Source of the DNA: Alphaproteobacteria bacterium
GTDB taxonomy: Bacteria; Pseudomonadota; Alphaproteobacteria; Bin65
Direction of reading: 5' to 3'
Length of the DNA: 64,000 bases
Assembly (NCBI GenBank): GCA_022819985.1
Contig: JAJEGH010000004.1
Location: forward strand, 155,856 to 219,855
The notes under the pieces are model-generated. The model ran no database searches, had not been told where the DNA came from, and saw nothing but the letters and a program-made list of their open reading frames with translations. Shown here piece after piece: positions 26,504 through 34,921 of the stretch (its first letter is position 1; the number at the start of each line of letters is the position of its first letter). A program made the translations under genes and the position numbers.

Positions 26504-27868
26504 ATGACCGTCCGGTCGCTCGAAGACAAGATCCGGTCGATCGGCAACCCGGTCGACATGCTGCGCAACGCCGCCGCGGGCCCGTACCAGTTTCCGATCC
26601 AGTCCGAATTCTCCAACTGGCGCGACGAGCAGGAGGCCTGGCGGCGGACCGCCGTCCTGTTCGACCAGTCCTTCCACATGACGGACCTCTACATCGAGGG
26701 GCCGGACACCCGCCGGCTGGTCGAGAGCATCACCGCCAACGCGGCGACCAACTGGCGCCGCGATGTCGCCAAGCAGTTCGTCGCCTGCGCACCGAGCGGC
26801 TATTTCGTCGGCGACGCGATCCTGTTCATTCTCGAAGAGGACCGGGTCAACATCGTCAACAAGCCGATCACGCGAAACTGGGTCGCCTACCACGCCGAAA
26901 AGGGCGGATTCGACGTCGAGCTGACCACCGACGACCGGGCGCTCGACAACCGGGGCCGCCGGCTGGGCTACCGTTTCGAAGTGCAGGGTCCGAACGCCTG
27001 GGCGATCCTCGAGAAGGTCAACGGCGGACCGATCGAAGGCATAAAGTTCTTCCGTATGGGCGAGATTAACGTCGCCGGACGCCGGGTCCGCGCGCTGCGC
27101 CACGGCATGGCCGGCGAGGCCGGGCTGGAGCTGTTCGGGCCGTTCGAGGACCATGGCCCGGTCCGGGACGCGCTGCTGGAGGCCGGCCGGGAATTCGGGC
27201 TGCTGCCCGCCGGATCGCGGACCTATTCGACCGTCGCGCACGAAAGCGGCTGGTTCCCCTCGCCGATGCCGGCGATCTATTCGGGCGACGACCTGAAGGC
27301 GTACCGGGAATGGCTGCCGGCCGACGGTTTCGAAGCCTCGATCTCGCTCGGCGGCAGTCTCGTCAGCAACGATGTCGAGGACTACTACCTGACGCCCTAC
27401 GACCTGGGATACGGCCATATCGTCAAATTCGATCACGATTATATCGGCCGGAGCGCGCTGGAGGCGATGCAGGACCGTCCCCACAAGCGGAAGATGACGC
27501 TGCGCTGGAACAAGGACGACGTGGTGCGCGTCTTCGCCAGCCTGCTCGACGAAGGCGACCGGTTCAAGTATCTGGACATCCCGGCCTCGCACTACGCGAC
27601 GCTGCCCTACGATCTGGTGACCCACGAAGGGCGGCCCGCCGGCATTTCCCATTACCCGGTCTACAGTTCCAACGTGCGCGGCTGGATCTCGCTGGCGCTG
27701 CTCGACGAAAGCGCCGCCCGGCCCGGCGCGGAAGTATCGGTACTCTGGGGCGAGCCCGACGGCGGCACGGCGAAGCCGACCGTCGAGCGCCACGTCCAGA
27801 CCGAAATCCGCGCCACGGTCGAGCCCTGCCCGATCTCCGTCACCGCGCGGACGGAATACCGGGCGTAA
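26504..27868 (+). CDS. GcvT-like tetrahydrofolate methyltransferase, LigM/DesA-like O-demethylase
   Basis: A 454-residue protein of the aminomethyltransferase (GcvT) fold. Several stretches match what I recall of the vanillate/syringate O-demethylases LigM and DesA: FSNWRDEQEAWRRTAVLFDQ, HMTDLYIEGPDTRRL, RALRHGMAGEAGLELFGP, YDLGYGHIVKFDHDYIGR and KPTVERHVQTEIRA. Such enzymes move a methyl group from a methoxy-aromatic (or from DMSP in DmdA) to tetrahydrofolate. The length agrees with LigM (about 470), whereas DmdA is shorter. GGGAG precedes ATG 26504. The following FAD oxidoreductase probably belongs to the same transcript. The substrate is inferred; a vanillate role would feed the pca operon 14 kb away. 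Confidence 0.75.
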   Translation: MTVRSLEDKIRSIGNPVDMLRNAAAGPYQFPIQSEFSNWRDEQEAWRRTAVLFDQSFHMTDLYIEGPDTRRLVESITANAATNWRRDVAKQFVACAPSGYFVGDAILFILEEDRVNIVNKPITRNWVAYHAEKGGFDVELTTDDRALDNRGRRLGYRFEVQGPNAWAILEKVNGGPIEGIKFFRMGEINVAGRRVRALRHGMAGEAGLELFGPFEDHGPVRDALLEAGREFGLLPAGSRTYSTVAHESGWFPSPMPAIYSGDDLKAYREWLPADGFEASISLGGSLVSNDVEDYYLTPYDLGYGHIVKFDHDYIGRSALEAMQDRPHKRKMTLRWNKDDVVRVFASLLDEGDRFKYLDIPASHYATLPYDLVTHEGRPAGISHYPVYSSNVRGWISLALLDESAARPGAEVSVLWGEPDGGTAKPTVERHVQTEIRATVEPCPISVTARTEYRA

Positions 27869-27902
27869 TCGCGGGCGCGGAAGCGTTGCGCGGGAGCGGC
27901 CT

Positions 27903-29147
27903 GTGACCTTTGCGCCGCCCGCCAGCGCCCTGCCCGCCGAGCCGCCGCGGCGCAACCGTTACGACGTCGTCATCGTCGGCGGGGCGATGTACGGCTCGTC
28001 GATCGCCTGGTGGCTGACGCGCAATCCGGATTTCGACGGCAGCGTGCTCGTCGTGGAGCGCAATCCGAGCTACGAATTCTGTTCGACCGCCCACACCAAC
28101 AGCTGCATACGGCAGCAGTTTTCCAATGCGATCAACGTGCGGGTCTCGCAGTTCGCCGCCGAATTCGTCAGGAATTTCCGCGCCTGGATGGACGACGATC
28201 CGCGGGTGCCGGACGTCGCGCTCGTCAGCACCGGCTATATGTATCTGGCCGACACCGAAGCGTTCGCCGCCGCTCTGCGCGAGGCCCAGCGGGTCCAGGC
28301 GGCCTGCGGCGCCGGCACACGGCACATGACGCCGGCGCAGATCGCCGCCGAATACCCGTTCTACAATCTCGACGGCATCGTCGCGGCCAACCACAACCCG
28401 GTCGACGAGGGCTTTTTCGAGGGCGCGACCCTGTTCGAATGGTGGCGGCGCAGTGCGCGCGAACGCGGCGCGGAATATGTCGCCAACGAGGTCGTCGCCA
28501 TGACTCTCAATCCGGCCGGCACGGCGGTCGACGGCGTGACGCTGAAATCCGGCGAGCGCATCGCCTGCGGTACGGTGGTCAACGCCTCGGGGCCGCGGGC
28601 GGCGCGCACGGCGCGCATGGCCGGGATCGAGGACCTGCCGGTCGAGCCGCGCAAGCGCTACAGCTTCGTCTTCGCCGCGGAAAAGCCGCTCGACCGGCCG
28701 CTGCCGCTCACGATAAACCCCTCCGGCGTGCATGTGCGCTCCGACGGCGCCGACTATCTCGCCGGCTGCGCGCCGGCCCCCGACGCCGACCCGCCGGTCG
28801 ATCCCGACGATTTCGTCGAGGACCACGGCCTGTGGGAGAACCGGGTCTGGCCGGCGCTGATGGACCGGATTCCGCAGTTCGATACGCTGAAGCTGCGCAA
28901 TTCCTGGGCCGGCCACTACGCCTATAACACCTTCGACCACAACGCGATCCTCGGGCCGCACACGACGGTCGCCAACTTCCTCTTCGCCAACGGCTTCACC
29001 GGCCACGGCTTCCAGCAGTCGCCGGCGATGGGCCGCGGCATGGCGGAATGGATCCTCTACGGCGAGTTCCGCACGCTGGACCTCGGCCCGTTCCTGTACC
29101 GCCGCATCCCGGAGGGCCGCCCGTTCGTCGAAAGCGCGGTGATCTGA
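27903..29147 (+). CDS. FAD-dependent oxidoreductase, sarcosine/glycine oxidase (DAO) family
   Basis: A 414-residue flavoprotein starting at GTG 27903. YDVVIVGGAMYGSSIAWWL (about residues 20-38) is the dinucleotide-binding loop. GTVVNASGPRAAR (about 222) and the C-terminal NFLFANGFTGHGFQQSPAMGRGMAEWI are typical of DAO enzymes oxidising secondary or N-methyl amines. It is 34 bp from the GcvT-like gene, a pairing seen for demethylating amine oxidases that pass one-carbon units to folate. The substrate is not known. Confidence 0.85.
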   Translation: MTFAPPASALPAEPPRRNRYDVVIVGGAMYGSSIAWWLTRNPDFDGSVLVVERNPSYEFCSTAHTNSCIRQQFSNAINVRVSQFAAEFVRNFRAWMDDDPRVPDVALVSTGYMYLADTEAFAAALREAQRVQAACGAGTRHMTPAQIAAEYPFYNLDGIVAANHNPVDEGFFEGATLFEWWRRSARERGAEYVANEVVAMTLNPAGTAVDGVTLKSGERIACGTVVNASGPRAARTARMAGIEDLPVEPRKRYSFVFAAEKPLDRPLPLTINPSGVHVRSDGADYLAGCAPAPDADPPVDPDDFVEDHGLWENRVWPALMDRIPQFDTLKLRNSWAGHYAYNTFDHNAILGPHTTVANFLFANGFTGHGFQQSPAMGRGMAEWILYGEFRTLDLGPFLYRRIPEGRPFVESAVI

Positions 29148-29163
29148 CCCGGAGACTCTTCGC

Positions 29164-30171
29164 CTACCGCTTGCCCTCCCGCTCCAGCCGGCGGCGGATC
29201 TTGCGCCACTCGCGCATAGCCTTGAGATGCTGCCGGTAGGTCTTCGAAAACCTGTGGCCGCCGGTGCCGTCGGCGACGAAATAGAGCTCGTCGTGGGCCA
29301 TCGGCCGGACGGCGGCGGCGAGCGCTCCGCGGCCCGGATTGGCGATCGGCGTCGGCGGCAGGCCGCGATGGACGTAGGTGTTCCACTTGTGCGGCGTCTT
29401 CAGGTCCTTGCGCAGCAGCCGGCGGCCGAGCGGCGCCTTGCCTTCGGTCAGGCCGTAGATCACCGTCGGATCGGTCTCCAGCCGCATGCCCCGGCGCAGC
29501 CGGTTGACGAAGACGCCGGCGATGCGCGCCCGCTCGTCCGGCTTGCCGGTCTCCTTCTCGACGATCGAGGCCAGCACCAGCGCCTCGCTCTTGGTGCGCA
29601 GCGGCAGGTCCGGCGCCCGGCCGGCCCAGGCCCGGTCCAGCGCCTCGGTCATGGCCGCCTGCATCCGCCCGACGATGGCGTCGCGCGTCTCGCCCTTTGC
29701 GAACAGGTAGGTGTCGGGCATCAGCGCGCCCTCGCCCGGCTTGAGCGCGATCGCACCGCGCAGGCCCGGCGTCTGCCGGACGCGTTCGAGGATCTGCCAG
29801 GTGGTAAGGCCTTCCGGGACGGTGAGGCGGCGCAGCACCGTCCGCCCGGCGATCACGATATGCAGCGCCTCGCGCTGGCTGACCTGCGGCGGAAAGCGGT
29901 ATTCGCCGGCCTTGATCCGGCGGTCCGCGCCGAGAATCAGCGCCCAGAGCCGGAAAACGGCGGGGTCGCGGATCACGCCGGCCGCGGTCATCTCCTGCAC
30001 CACCCGGTCCAGGCCGACGCCCTTCGGCACGTCGACGGACGCCTCCGCCGTCAGCGGTCCCGGCCGGGTGAAGGCGTGGAAGCCGTAGCCGGCCGCACCC
30101 GCCGCCAGAAGGAGGAGCAGCGCGAGCCCGGCGAAGGTCCATTTCAGGATGCGCACCATTCCTTCCCGCAC
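29164..30171 (-). CDS. mltG: Endolytic transglycosylase MltG
   Basis: A 335-residue membrane-anchored YceG-like enzyme that cuts nascent peptidoglycan and limits strand length. A transmembrane helix (about 9-30) is followed by a LysM-like segment, and the catalytic Glu lies in LASIVEKETGKPDER (about 203-217). PTVIYGL, TYVHRGLPPTPIANPG and ELYFVADGTGGHRFSKTYRQH are diagnostic. The GTG start at 30171 is used here; ATG 30159 next to GGAAGGA is an alternative. The neighbourhood fabF-acpP is standard. Confidence 0.95.
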   Translation of the reverse strand: MREGMVRILKWTFAGLALLLLLAAGAAGYGFHAFTRPGPLTAEASVDVPKGVGLDRVVQEMTAAGVIRDPAVFRLWALILGADRRIKAGEYRFPPQVSQREALHIVIAGRTVLRRLTVPEGLTTWQILERVRQTPGLRGAIALKPGEGALMPDTYLFAKGETRDAIVGRMQAAMTEALDRAWAGRAPDLPLRTKSEALVLASIVEKETGKPDERARIAGVFVNRLRRGMRLETDPTVIYGLTEGKAPLGRRLLRKDLKTPHKWNTYVHRGLPPTPIANPGRGALAAAVRPMAHDELYFVADGTGGHRFSKTYRQHLKAMREWRKIRRRLEREGKR

Positions 30172-30242
30172 GACGGTCTCATGCTCAAGGGGGTTACGGG
30201 TCTAGAACGTATCCGCGCCGGAGGGAACCGTGGCGGCGCGGT

Positions 30243-30470
30243 CCCCCTTCGACAAGCTCAGGGCAAGTTCTCAATACGGCCCCCTCGATACGGCCCCCTT
30301 CGACAAGCTCAGGGCAGGCTCTCGATACGGCCCCTCGATACGGCCCCTCGATACGGCGCTGACGCGCCTACTCGGGATGAGGGGTCGGTGGGGGTTCAAA
30401 GGCCTCAACATTCCCCTCCTCCTCATCCTGAGTAGCCCCGGCCGCCAGGCCGGGGCGTATCGAAGGGGCG
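30243..30470. repeat. Dispersed repeat family A, copy 1 (mltG-fabF gap)
   Basis: Almost the whole 325-bp gap consists of repeats. CTTCGACAAGCTCAGGGCA occurs twice and TCGATACGGCCC several times. They are followed by a core in which CTACTCGGGATGAGG (about 30368) and CCTCATCCTGAGTAG (about 30420) form an inverted repeat, then CCCCGGCC...GGCCGGGGCGTATCGA. The same core occurs at 38108-38420 (two copies, opposite orientation) and 47903-48060. Confidence 0.85.
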
Positions 30471-30496
30471 GCGGGGCCGGCCGAAGCGGATGCGCG

Positions 30497-31786
30497 CTAC
30501 GGCGCGGCGGCGAACAGCACGGATGCGTTGGTGCCGCCGAAGCCGAAGGAGTTCGACAGGGCATAGCGGATCGGCCGCTCTTTCGCCGCATGGGCCGCGA
30601 GGTCGATGTCGCAGCCGTCGGACGGATTGTCGAGATTGAGCGTCGGCGGCGCCACCTGGTGCTTCAGGGCCAGGATGGAAAAGATCGCCTCGACGCTGCC
30701 GGCCGCGCCCAGCAGATGGCCGACCGCCGACTTGGTCGACGACATGGTGAGGCCGTAGGCATGTTCGCCGAACAGCCGCTTGACCGCGCCCAGCTCGATC
30801 TCGTCGCCGAGCGGCGTCGAGGTGCCGTGGGCGTTGATATAGTCGATGTCCTCCAGGTTCAGCCCGGCCCGGCGCACGGCGTTGCGCATGGCGCGGTAGC
30901 CGCCGTCGCCGTCCTCGGCCGGCGCCGTGATGTGGTAGGCGTCGCCCGACAGCCCGTAGCCGACGATCTCGGCGTGAATCGCCGCGCCGCGCCGCCTTGC
31001 ATGCTCGTATTCCTCCAGGATGACGATGCCCGCGCCCTCGCCCATCACGAAGCCGTCGCGGTCGCGGTCCCACGGCCGGGACGCCCGCCCCGGCTCGTCG
31101 TTGAAGCCGGTCGACATGGCCCGCGCGGCGCAGAATCCGGCCATGCCCAGGCGGCACACCGCGGCCTCGGCGCCGCCGGCGACCATGACGTCGGCGTCGT
31201 CGAGCATGATCAGGCGCGCCGCATCGCCGATGGCGTGTGCGCCGGTCGAGCAGGCCGTAACGACGGAATGGTTCGGCCCCTTGAAGCCGTAGCGGATCGA
31301 AACGTGGCCGGAGGCCTCGTTGATCAGCGCCGACGGAATGAAGAAGGGCGAAATGCGCCGGGGCCCGCGCTCATGCAGCACGATGGAGCCGTCGTAGATG
31401 GTCTCCAGCCCGCCGATCCCGGAGCCGATCAGGACGCCGCTGCGGTCCTGCGCCTCCTCGGTCTCCGGCCTCCAGCCGGAATCGGCGATCGCCTGTTCGG
31501 CCGCGGCGATGGCATAGACGATGAAATTATCGGTTTTTCTCAGGTCTTTGCGCGGTAGCGTTCCTTCGGCGTCGAAGGGCGTGACATGGTCCGGGCCATC
31601 GTCCGGCGCATCGCCCAGATCGTGGCGCACGATCTGGCCGGCGACCCGGCACGGGATGTCGGAAACGTCGAAGCGCGTTATCGCGCGGATGCCGGACCGG
31701 CCGGCGATGAGATTGTCCCAGTTCTCGCGGACCGTCACGCCGAGGGGCGCGGTCAGGCCGAGGCCGGTGACGACGACGCGCCTCAC
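30497..31786 (-). CDS. fabF: 3-oxoacyl-ACP synthase II
   Basis: A 429-residue condensing enzyme of fatty acid elongation. The nucleophile is Cys179 in VVTACSTGAHAIGDA; the catalytic His residues lie in YINAHGTSTPLGD (about 313-325) and SSTKSAVGHLLGAAG (about 345-359). The GTG start at 31786 gives MRRVVVTGLGLTAPLG. It follows acpP on the same strand, as usual. Confidence 0.97.
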   Translation of the reverse strand: MRRVVVTGLGLTAPLGVTVRENWDNLIAGRSGIRAITRFDVSDIPCRVAGQIVRHDLGDAPDDGPDHVTPFDAEGTLPRKDLRKTDNFIVYAIAAAEQAIADSGWRPETEEAQDRSGVLIGSGIGGLETIYDGSIVLHERGPRRISPFFIPSALINEASGHVSIRYGFKGPNHSVVTACSTGAHAIGDAARLIMLDDADVMVAGGAEAAVCRLGMAGFCAARAMSTGFNDEPGRASRPWDRDRDGFVMGEGAGIVILEEYEHARRRGAAIHAEIVGYGLSGDAYHITAPAEDGDGGYRAMRNAVRRAGLNLEDIDYINAHGTSTPLGDEIELGAVKRLFGEHAYGLTMSSTKSAVGHLLGAAGSVEAIFSILALKHQVAPPTLNLDNPSDGCDIDLAAHAAKERPIRYALSNSFGFGGTNASVLFAAAP

Positions 31787-31855
31787 CGGCGGCGCCCTCC
31801 GGCCGGGCCGGCGCGCTCAGGCGCCACGGGCCGTCCCGCCGCCGGGCGGGCCAAG

Positions 31856-31898
31856 CCCGGCAGATTTCCCGGCAGGTTCCCCGGCAGGTTCCCCGGCC
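31856..31898. repeat. 12-bp minisatellite between acpP and fabF
   Basis: CCCGGCAGGTTC is repeated about 3.5 times (first unit with two changes). It lies 74 bp after the acpP stop in the leader of fabF. It encodes nothing. The 185-bp gap holds no other clear feature. Confidence 0.85.
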
Positions 31899-31971
31899 AT
31901 ATCCGGTATATCGCGGTCATCCGCCGGGCCCCTTCGGAGCATCGGGGGCGGCGCAGGGCGCCGTTCGCCGG

Positions 31972-32208
31972 TCAGGATTTCATTTCGGTGATGAAGTCGA
32001 TCGCATCCTTGACGGTCGAAATCTTTTCCGCCGCGTCGTCGGGGATTTCGATGTCGAACTCTTCCTCGAACGCCATGACGAGTTCGACCGTGTCGAGGCT
32101 GTCCGCGCCGAGATCGTCGATGAAGCTTGCATCCTCGGACACCTTGGCCTCGTCGACGCCCAGATGTTCGACAACGATTTTCTTCACGCGATCTGCAACG
32201 TCGCTCAT
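31972..32208 (-). CDS. acpP: Acyl carrier protein
   Basis: A 78-residue acidic four-helix ACP. The 4'-phosphopantetheine is attached to Ser37 in [19 protein letters not shown]. Length and sequence are those of alphaproteobacterial AcpP. AAAGAG lies before the ATG. It is the first gene of the acpP-fabF-mltG group and appears to have a long leader (see promoter at 32577-32605). Confidence 0.98.
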   Translation of the reverse strand: MSDVADRVKKIVVEHLGVDEAKVSEDASFIDDLGADSLDTVELVMAFEEEFDIEIPDDAAEKISTVKDAIDFITEMKS

Positions 32209-32576
32209 GTGACTCTTTCCCTGGTAGGTTTCCGACTGGGTGGGTTTTCATTCACCGGGCGCTGACGGAACCGGCGCAAAGCCGGCGTAAAGAAAGTCCC
32301 GATCGGAACGACACGGAATGCGCGCCCCGAAATGCGGGCGGCGGCAACCTCCCGCCATGCGCCATTTGACGCGGAAATTGCAGCCTGTCCGGACGGACAC
32401 CGAACCCGGGACACCGAACGGTTCCGGCCTTCCGACAACACAGGCCCATAACATAGGGCGGTGCGATTGACCAGCAGCCGGATGCAGCGATTTCCGGCGC
32501 CGGCCCGCAGCGGCGCCCGCCGGCCTCGCGAGGGCCGATCTAGAGCCGAAGCGAAAATCCATGTGACAATACGTCC

Positions 32577-32605
32577 TGATAAGAAAAAATTGTTTTGTGT
32601 GACAA
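32577..32605 (-). promoter_or_regulatory. Candidate sigma-70 promoter reading toward acpP
   Basis: On the minus strand, TTGTCA (32605-32600) and TTATCA (32582-32577) are separated by exactly 17 bases, close to consensus for -35 and -10. Transcription would start near 32570, about 360 bases before acpP. The intervening 32209-32570 contains no convincing gene. Confidence 0.5.
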
Positions 32606-32635
32606 AAATAACACGCGCGCCGCAAAATCTGCTAC

Positions 32636-32740
32636 AAGGGTCGTGCCAGACACATTGCATTTGACTTCCGTCATCTCCCCCAACGATGTGTCTGACACCG
32701 AAACTCCGGAGCCCCGCCGTACCCCGGCGGGGCCTTTTTT
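32636..32740 (+). ncRNA. Candidate small RNA with CU-rich loop and intrinsic terminator
   Basis: CAGACACAT (32647-32655) and ATGTGTCTG (32686-32694) form a perfect 9-bp stem. The 30-base loop between them holds TCATCTCCCCCAACG, a pyrimidine-rich stretch complementary to Shine-Dalgarno sequences. Eight bases of linker and CTCCGGA then lead to a strong intrinsic terminator. Nothing in the stretch is protein coding. A weak promoter (GTGACA 32599-32604, 18 bases, CAAAAT 32623-32628) would start an RNA of about 105 nt. Alphaproteobacteria use several small RNAs with exposed CU-rich loops as anti-Shine-Dalgarno regulators; whether this belongs to a known family I cannot say. It might instead be a leader of the downstream sugar dehydrogenase gene. 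Confidence 0.5.
32711..32740 (+). terminator. Strong Rho-independent terminator
   Basis: GCCCCGCCG (32711-32719) pairs with CGGCGGGGC (32725-32733) around the loop TACCC, followed by C and six T. The T-run is on the plus strand, so it ends a plus-strand transcript. The only upstream candidate on that strand is the small RNA at 32636. Confidence 0.85.
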
Positions 32741-32897
32741 GCCGGATTTTGTGCGCTGCCGGGCGGAATCCGGCCGGAATCCGGCCGGGCTGGAACTCCT
32801 CCCCGAAGGCTGTTGCCGGAGGCTTTTGGCGGAGCCTCTTGGTTCGGGGGATGCACGCCCCATATCCGTTTCACCCTTTCCCATCCGCCCGCCCGCC

Positions 32898-34061
32898 ATG
32901 CCCCGCTCCGAACCGAACGCCCCGCGCCGGCCTTTCCCTGCTCCCGCCCCGGCGGCCGCCCTCCTCTTGGTTTTCGCCGGCCTGCCGGCGGCGGCGCCGG
33001 CATTCGCCGAGACCTTTGCATCGAGCGCCGGGCCGCTCAGGGTCGTCACGGTGGCCCGCGGCCTGGAACACCCGTGGTCGCTGGCCTTCCTGCCGTCCGG
33101 CCGGATGCTGGTCACGGAACGGCCGGGGCGTCTGCGCATCGTCACGCGCAACGGCGGCGTCGGGGCGCCGGTCCGCGGCGTGCCCAAGGTCGCGGCGAGC
33201 GGACAGGGCGGCCTGCTCGACGTCGTCGCCGATCCGGATTTCGCCCGCAACCGGACGATCTTCTTCTCCTATTCCGAGCCGGGCCGCGGCGGCGCCGGAA
33301 CCGCCGTGGCGCGCGCCCGGCTCGAAGGCAACGCCCTCGCCGATCTGAAAGTCATCTTCCGCATGACGCCGAAATCGAGCGGCGGCCGGCATTTCGGCTC
33401 GCGCATCGTCGTTGCGCGCGACGGCACCCTCTTCGTCACCCTGGGCGAGCGCGGCGAGCGGCGGCGCACCCAGGATACGCGCATCAACCGCGGCCAGGTG
33501 ATCCGCATCGGCAAGGACGGTTCGATCCCGAAAGACAACCCCTTCGTCGGGCGCGCGGGGTTCCGGCCGGAAATCTGGTCCTACGGCCATCGCAACCCGC
33601 AGGGCGCGGCGCTGCATCCGACGACCGGCCGGCTCTGGATCCACGAACACGGCGCGCGCGGCGGCGACGAGGTGAACGTCCCCCTGCCCGGCCGCAACTA
33701 CGGCTGGCCGGTCATCGCCTACGGCCGCCACTACTGGGGCGGCCGTATCGGCGAGGGCACCCACAAGCCCGGCCTCGAACAGCCGGTGCACTATTGGGAC
33801 CCGTCGATCGCGCCCTCGGGCCTGGCCTTCGTGACCGGCCCGGTCTTCGAGGCGTGGCGCGGCGACATGCTGGTCGGCGCGCTCAGCTTCCGCCTGTTGG
33901 TCCGGCTGCGTTTCGACGGGACGCGCCTTGTGCGCGAGGAGCGGCTACTGGAAGAACTCGACGAACGGATCCGCGACGTGCGGATCGGGCCGCGCGGCTA
34001 TATCTGGCTGCTGACGGACGACGACGACGGACGGGTATTGCGGATCGAGCCGGCGCGCTGA
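32898..34061 (+). CDS. PQQ-dependent sugar dehydrogenase (soluble glucose/sorbosone dehydrogenase family)
   Basis: A 387-residue exported beta-propeller enzyme. The signal peptide is at about residues 12-38 (PAAALLLVFAGLPAAAPAFA). VARGLEHPWSLAFLPSGRMLVTERPGRLRIV is the family opening (catalytic His region), and ASGQGGLLDVVADPDF, WSYGHRNPQGAALHP, HEHGARGGDEVN and GRNYGWPVIAYGRHYWG follow, matching YliI-like aldose dehydrogenases. It would oxidise sugars in the periplasm using PQQ; no PQQ synthesis genes are in the window. The start ATG 32898 is the only one giving a normal signal peptide. Confidence 0.9.
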   Translation: MPRSEPNAPRRPFPAPAPAAALLLVFAGLPAAAPAFAETFASSAGPLRVVTVARGLEHPWSLAFLPSGRMLVTERPGRLRIVTRNGGVGAPVRGVPKVAASGQGGLLDVVADPDFARNRTIFFSYSEPGRGGAGTAVARARLEGNALADLKVIFRMTPKSSGGRHFGSRIVVARDGTLFVTLGERGERRRTQDTRINRGQVIRIGKDGSIPKDNPFVGRAGFRPEIWSYGHRNPQGAALHPTTGRLWIHEHGARGGDEVNVPLPGRNYGWPVIAYGRHYWGGRIGEGTHKPGLEQPVHYWDPSIAPSGLAFVTGPVFEAWRGDMLVGALSFRLLVRLRFDGTRLVREERLLEELDERIRDVRIGPRGYIWLLTDDDDGRVLRIEPAR

Positions 34062-34085
34062 AGCCGGGCCGGGGGCCGGCCGGCT
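34062..34085. terminator. Hairpin between convergent genes
   Basis: AGCCGG-CCGG and CCGG-CCGGCT pair with a one-base bulge around GGG, directly after the sugar dehydrogenase stop and 5 bp before the stop of the opposing marR gene. There is no T-run. It could act in both directions. Confidence 0.35.
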
Positions 34086-34090
34086 GCGGA

Positions 34091-34798
34091 CTACGGCGCG
34101 GCCGGCGCGTCGTAGTTGACGCAGATCTTGGTGCTGTCGGCGACGGAAAGCGGATCGCCGGTGAGGCCGCAGCGGTGGGCCTCCGCACCGAAGCCGTTGC
34201 GGCAGAAATGCGTGCAGTCGGCGCACATGCCGAAGCCGAGGCTGCCGTTCCCGGCCTGCAGGCAATCGACCACGCGGTCGAGGAACCGGCTGGCCTCGTC
34301 CAGTTCGTCGCCCAGCATCCCGGCGACCGATGCGACGCAATGCAGCGGGTCGTTCTCCAGCGCCGCTTTGCCTTCGCGGGTCAGTTTGAGCAGAACCGCC
34401 CGCCGGTCCCGGCCGTTCGTCTCGCGGCCGATCATCCCCTTGGCCTCCAGGGCCTTGATGGTCTGGGACACGGTGCCGCGCGTCGTGCCGAGATACTCGC
34501 TGATCGCCGTGGGCGTGCGCGAATAGCGGTTGGCGCGGTCGAGATAGCGGAGAACCGCCCATTGCGCCGGGTTGAGGCCATCGGCGAATTGCAGGCAATG
34601 GACCGCCCGGCCGAGGCGGTCGACCAGGCTCGTCATGCGGGCGACCGCCGGGTCGCCGACGGGTTTTCCGGCGCCGTTCGTACAGGGGCTGCAACCGTTG
34701 GCCCCGTTCCCTTTGGACGCCCCATTGGACGCCCCGTTGGGCTCTGGCGCGGATCGGTGCGAGGCCTGTGCAGACGGCATGCCGGTCATGCAGTCCAA
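34091..34798 (-). CDS. MarR-family regulator with a cysteine-rich C-terminal tail
   Basis: A 235-residue regulator. Residues 55-150 form the MarR winged helix (LNPAQWAVLRYLDRANRYSRTPTAISEYLGTTRGTVSQTIKALEAKGMI, then the wing NGRDRRAVLLKLTREGK). MarR proteins usually end near residue 150. Here about 80 more residues carry Cys192, Cys195, Cys199, Cys210 and Cys226 (CADCTHFCRNG...RCG...ICVNYD). The N-terminus adds Cys36 and Cys39 (CSPC) within a Gly/Asn/Ser repeat encoded by a 12-bp minisatellite. The tail suggests a zinc or iron-sulfur site, or a redox switch. It is divergent from rpoH with two AT-rich palindromes between them. Confidence 0.85.
   Translation of the reverse strand: MDCMTGMPSAQASHRSAPEPNGASNGASKGNGANGCSPCTNGAGKPVGDPAVARMTSLVDRLGRAVHCLQFADGLNPAQWAVLRYLDRANRYSRTPTAISEYLGTTRGTVSQTIKALEAKGMIGRETNGRDRRAVLLKLTREGKAALENDPLHCVASVAGMLGDELDEASRFLDRVVDCLQAGNGSLGFGMCADCTHFCRNGFGAEAHRCGLTGDPLSVADSTKICVNYDAPAAP
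34713..34740. repeat. 12-bp repeat in the marR 5' end
   Basis: TTGGACGCCCC(A/G) occurs twice plus a partial third copy, encoding part of the Asn-Gly-Ala-Ser run at the N-terminus of the MarR protein. Confidence 0.7.
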
Positions 34799-34843
34799 GT
34801 TAGGACCCGCCGATTCAATGTCGAGTCGCTAATTTTTCGCTTG

Positions 34844-34868
34844 TAATATTATTGCGCGTAATATATTA
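34844..34868. promoter_or_regulatory. Two AT-rich palindromes in the marR-rpoH divergent region
   Basis: TAATATTA (34844-34851) and TAATATATTA (34859-34868) are each perfect palindromes separated by TTGCGCG. They are flanked by direct repeats GAGTCG at about 34823 and 34871. This is the only strongly AT-rich stretch for kilobases and sits between the two start codons. It is the likely promoter and MarR operator region, possibly controlling both genes. Confidence 0.55.
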
Positions 34869-34921
34869 TCGAGTCGAAATCATCTGAAAATCCGATCGAC
34901 TGGAAAGGATGCGGTAGCCCC

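Noticed and set aside
30243..30470. CRISPR array suspected from repeated TCGATACGGCCC units
   Set aside because: Units are unequally spaced, there are no unique spacers of constant length, and no cas genes are present. They belong to dispersed repeat family A.
32205..32660. Minus-strand open frame of 151 codons upstream of acpP
   Set aside because: Composition is not protein-like, it crosses the candidate promoter and small RNA, and no family is recognisable.
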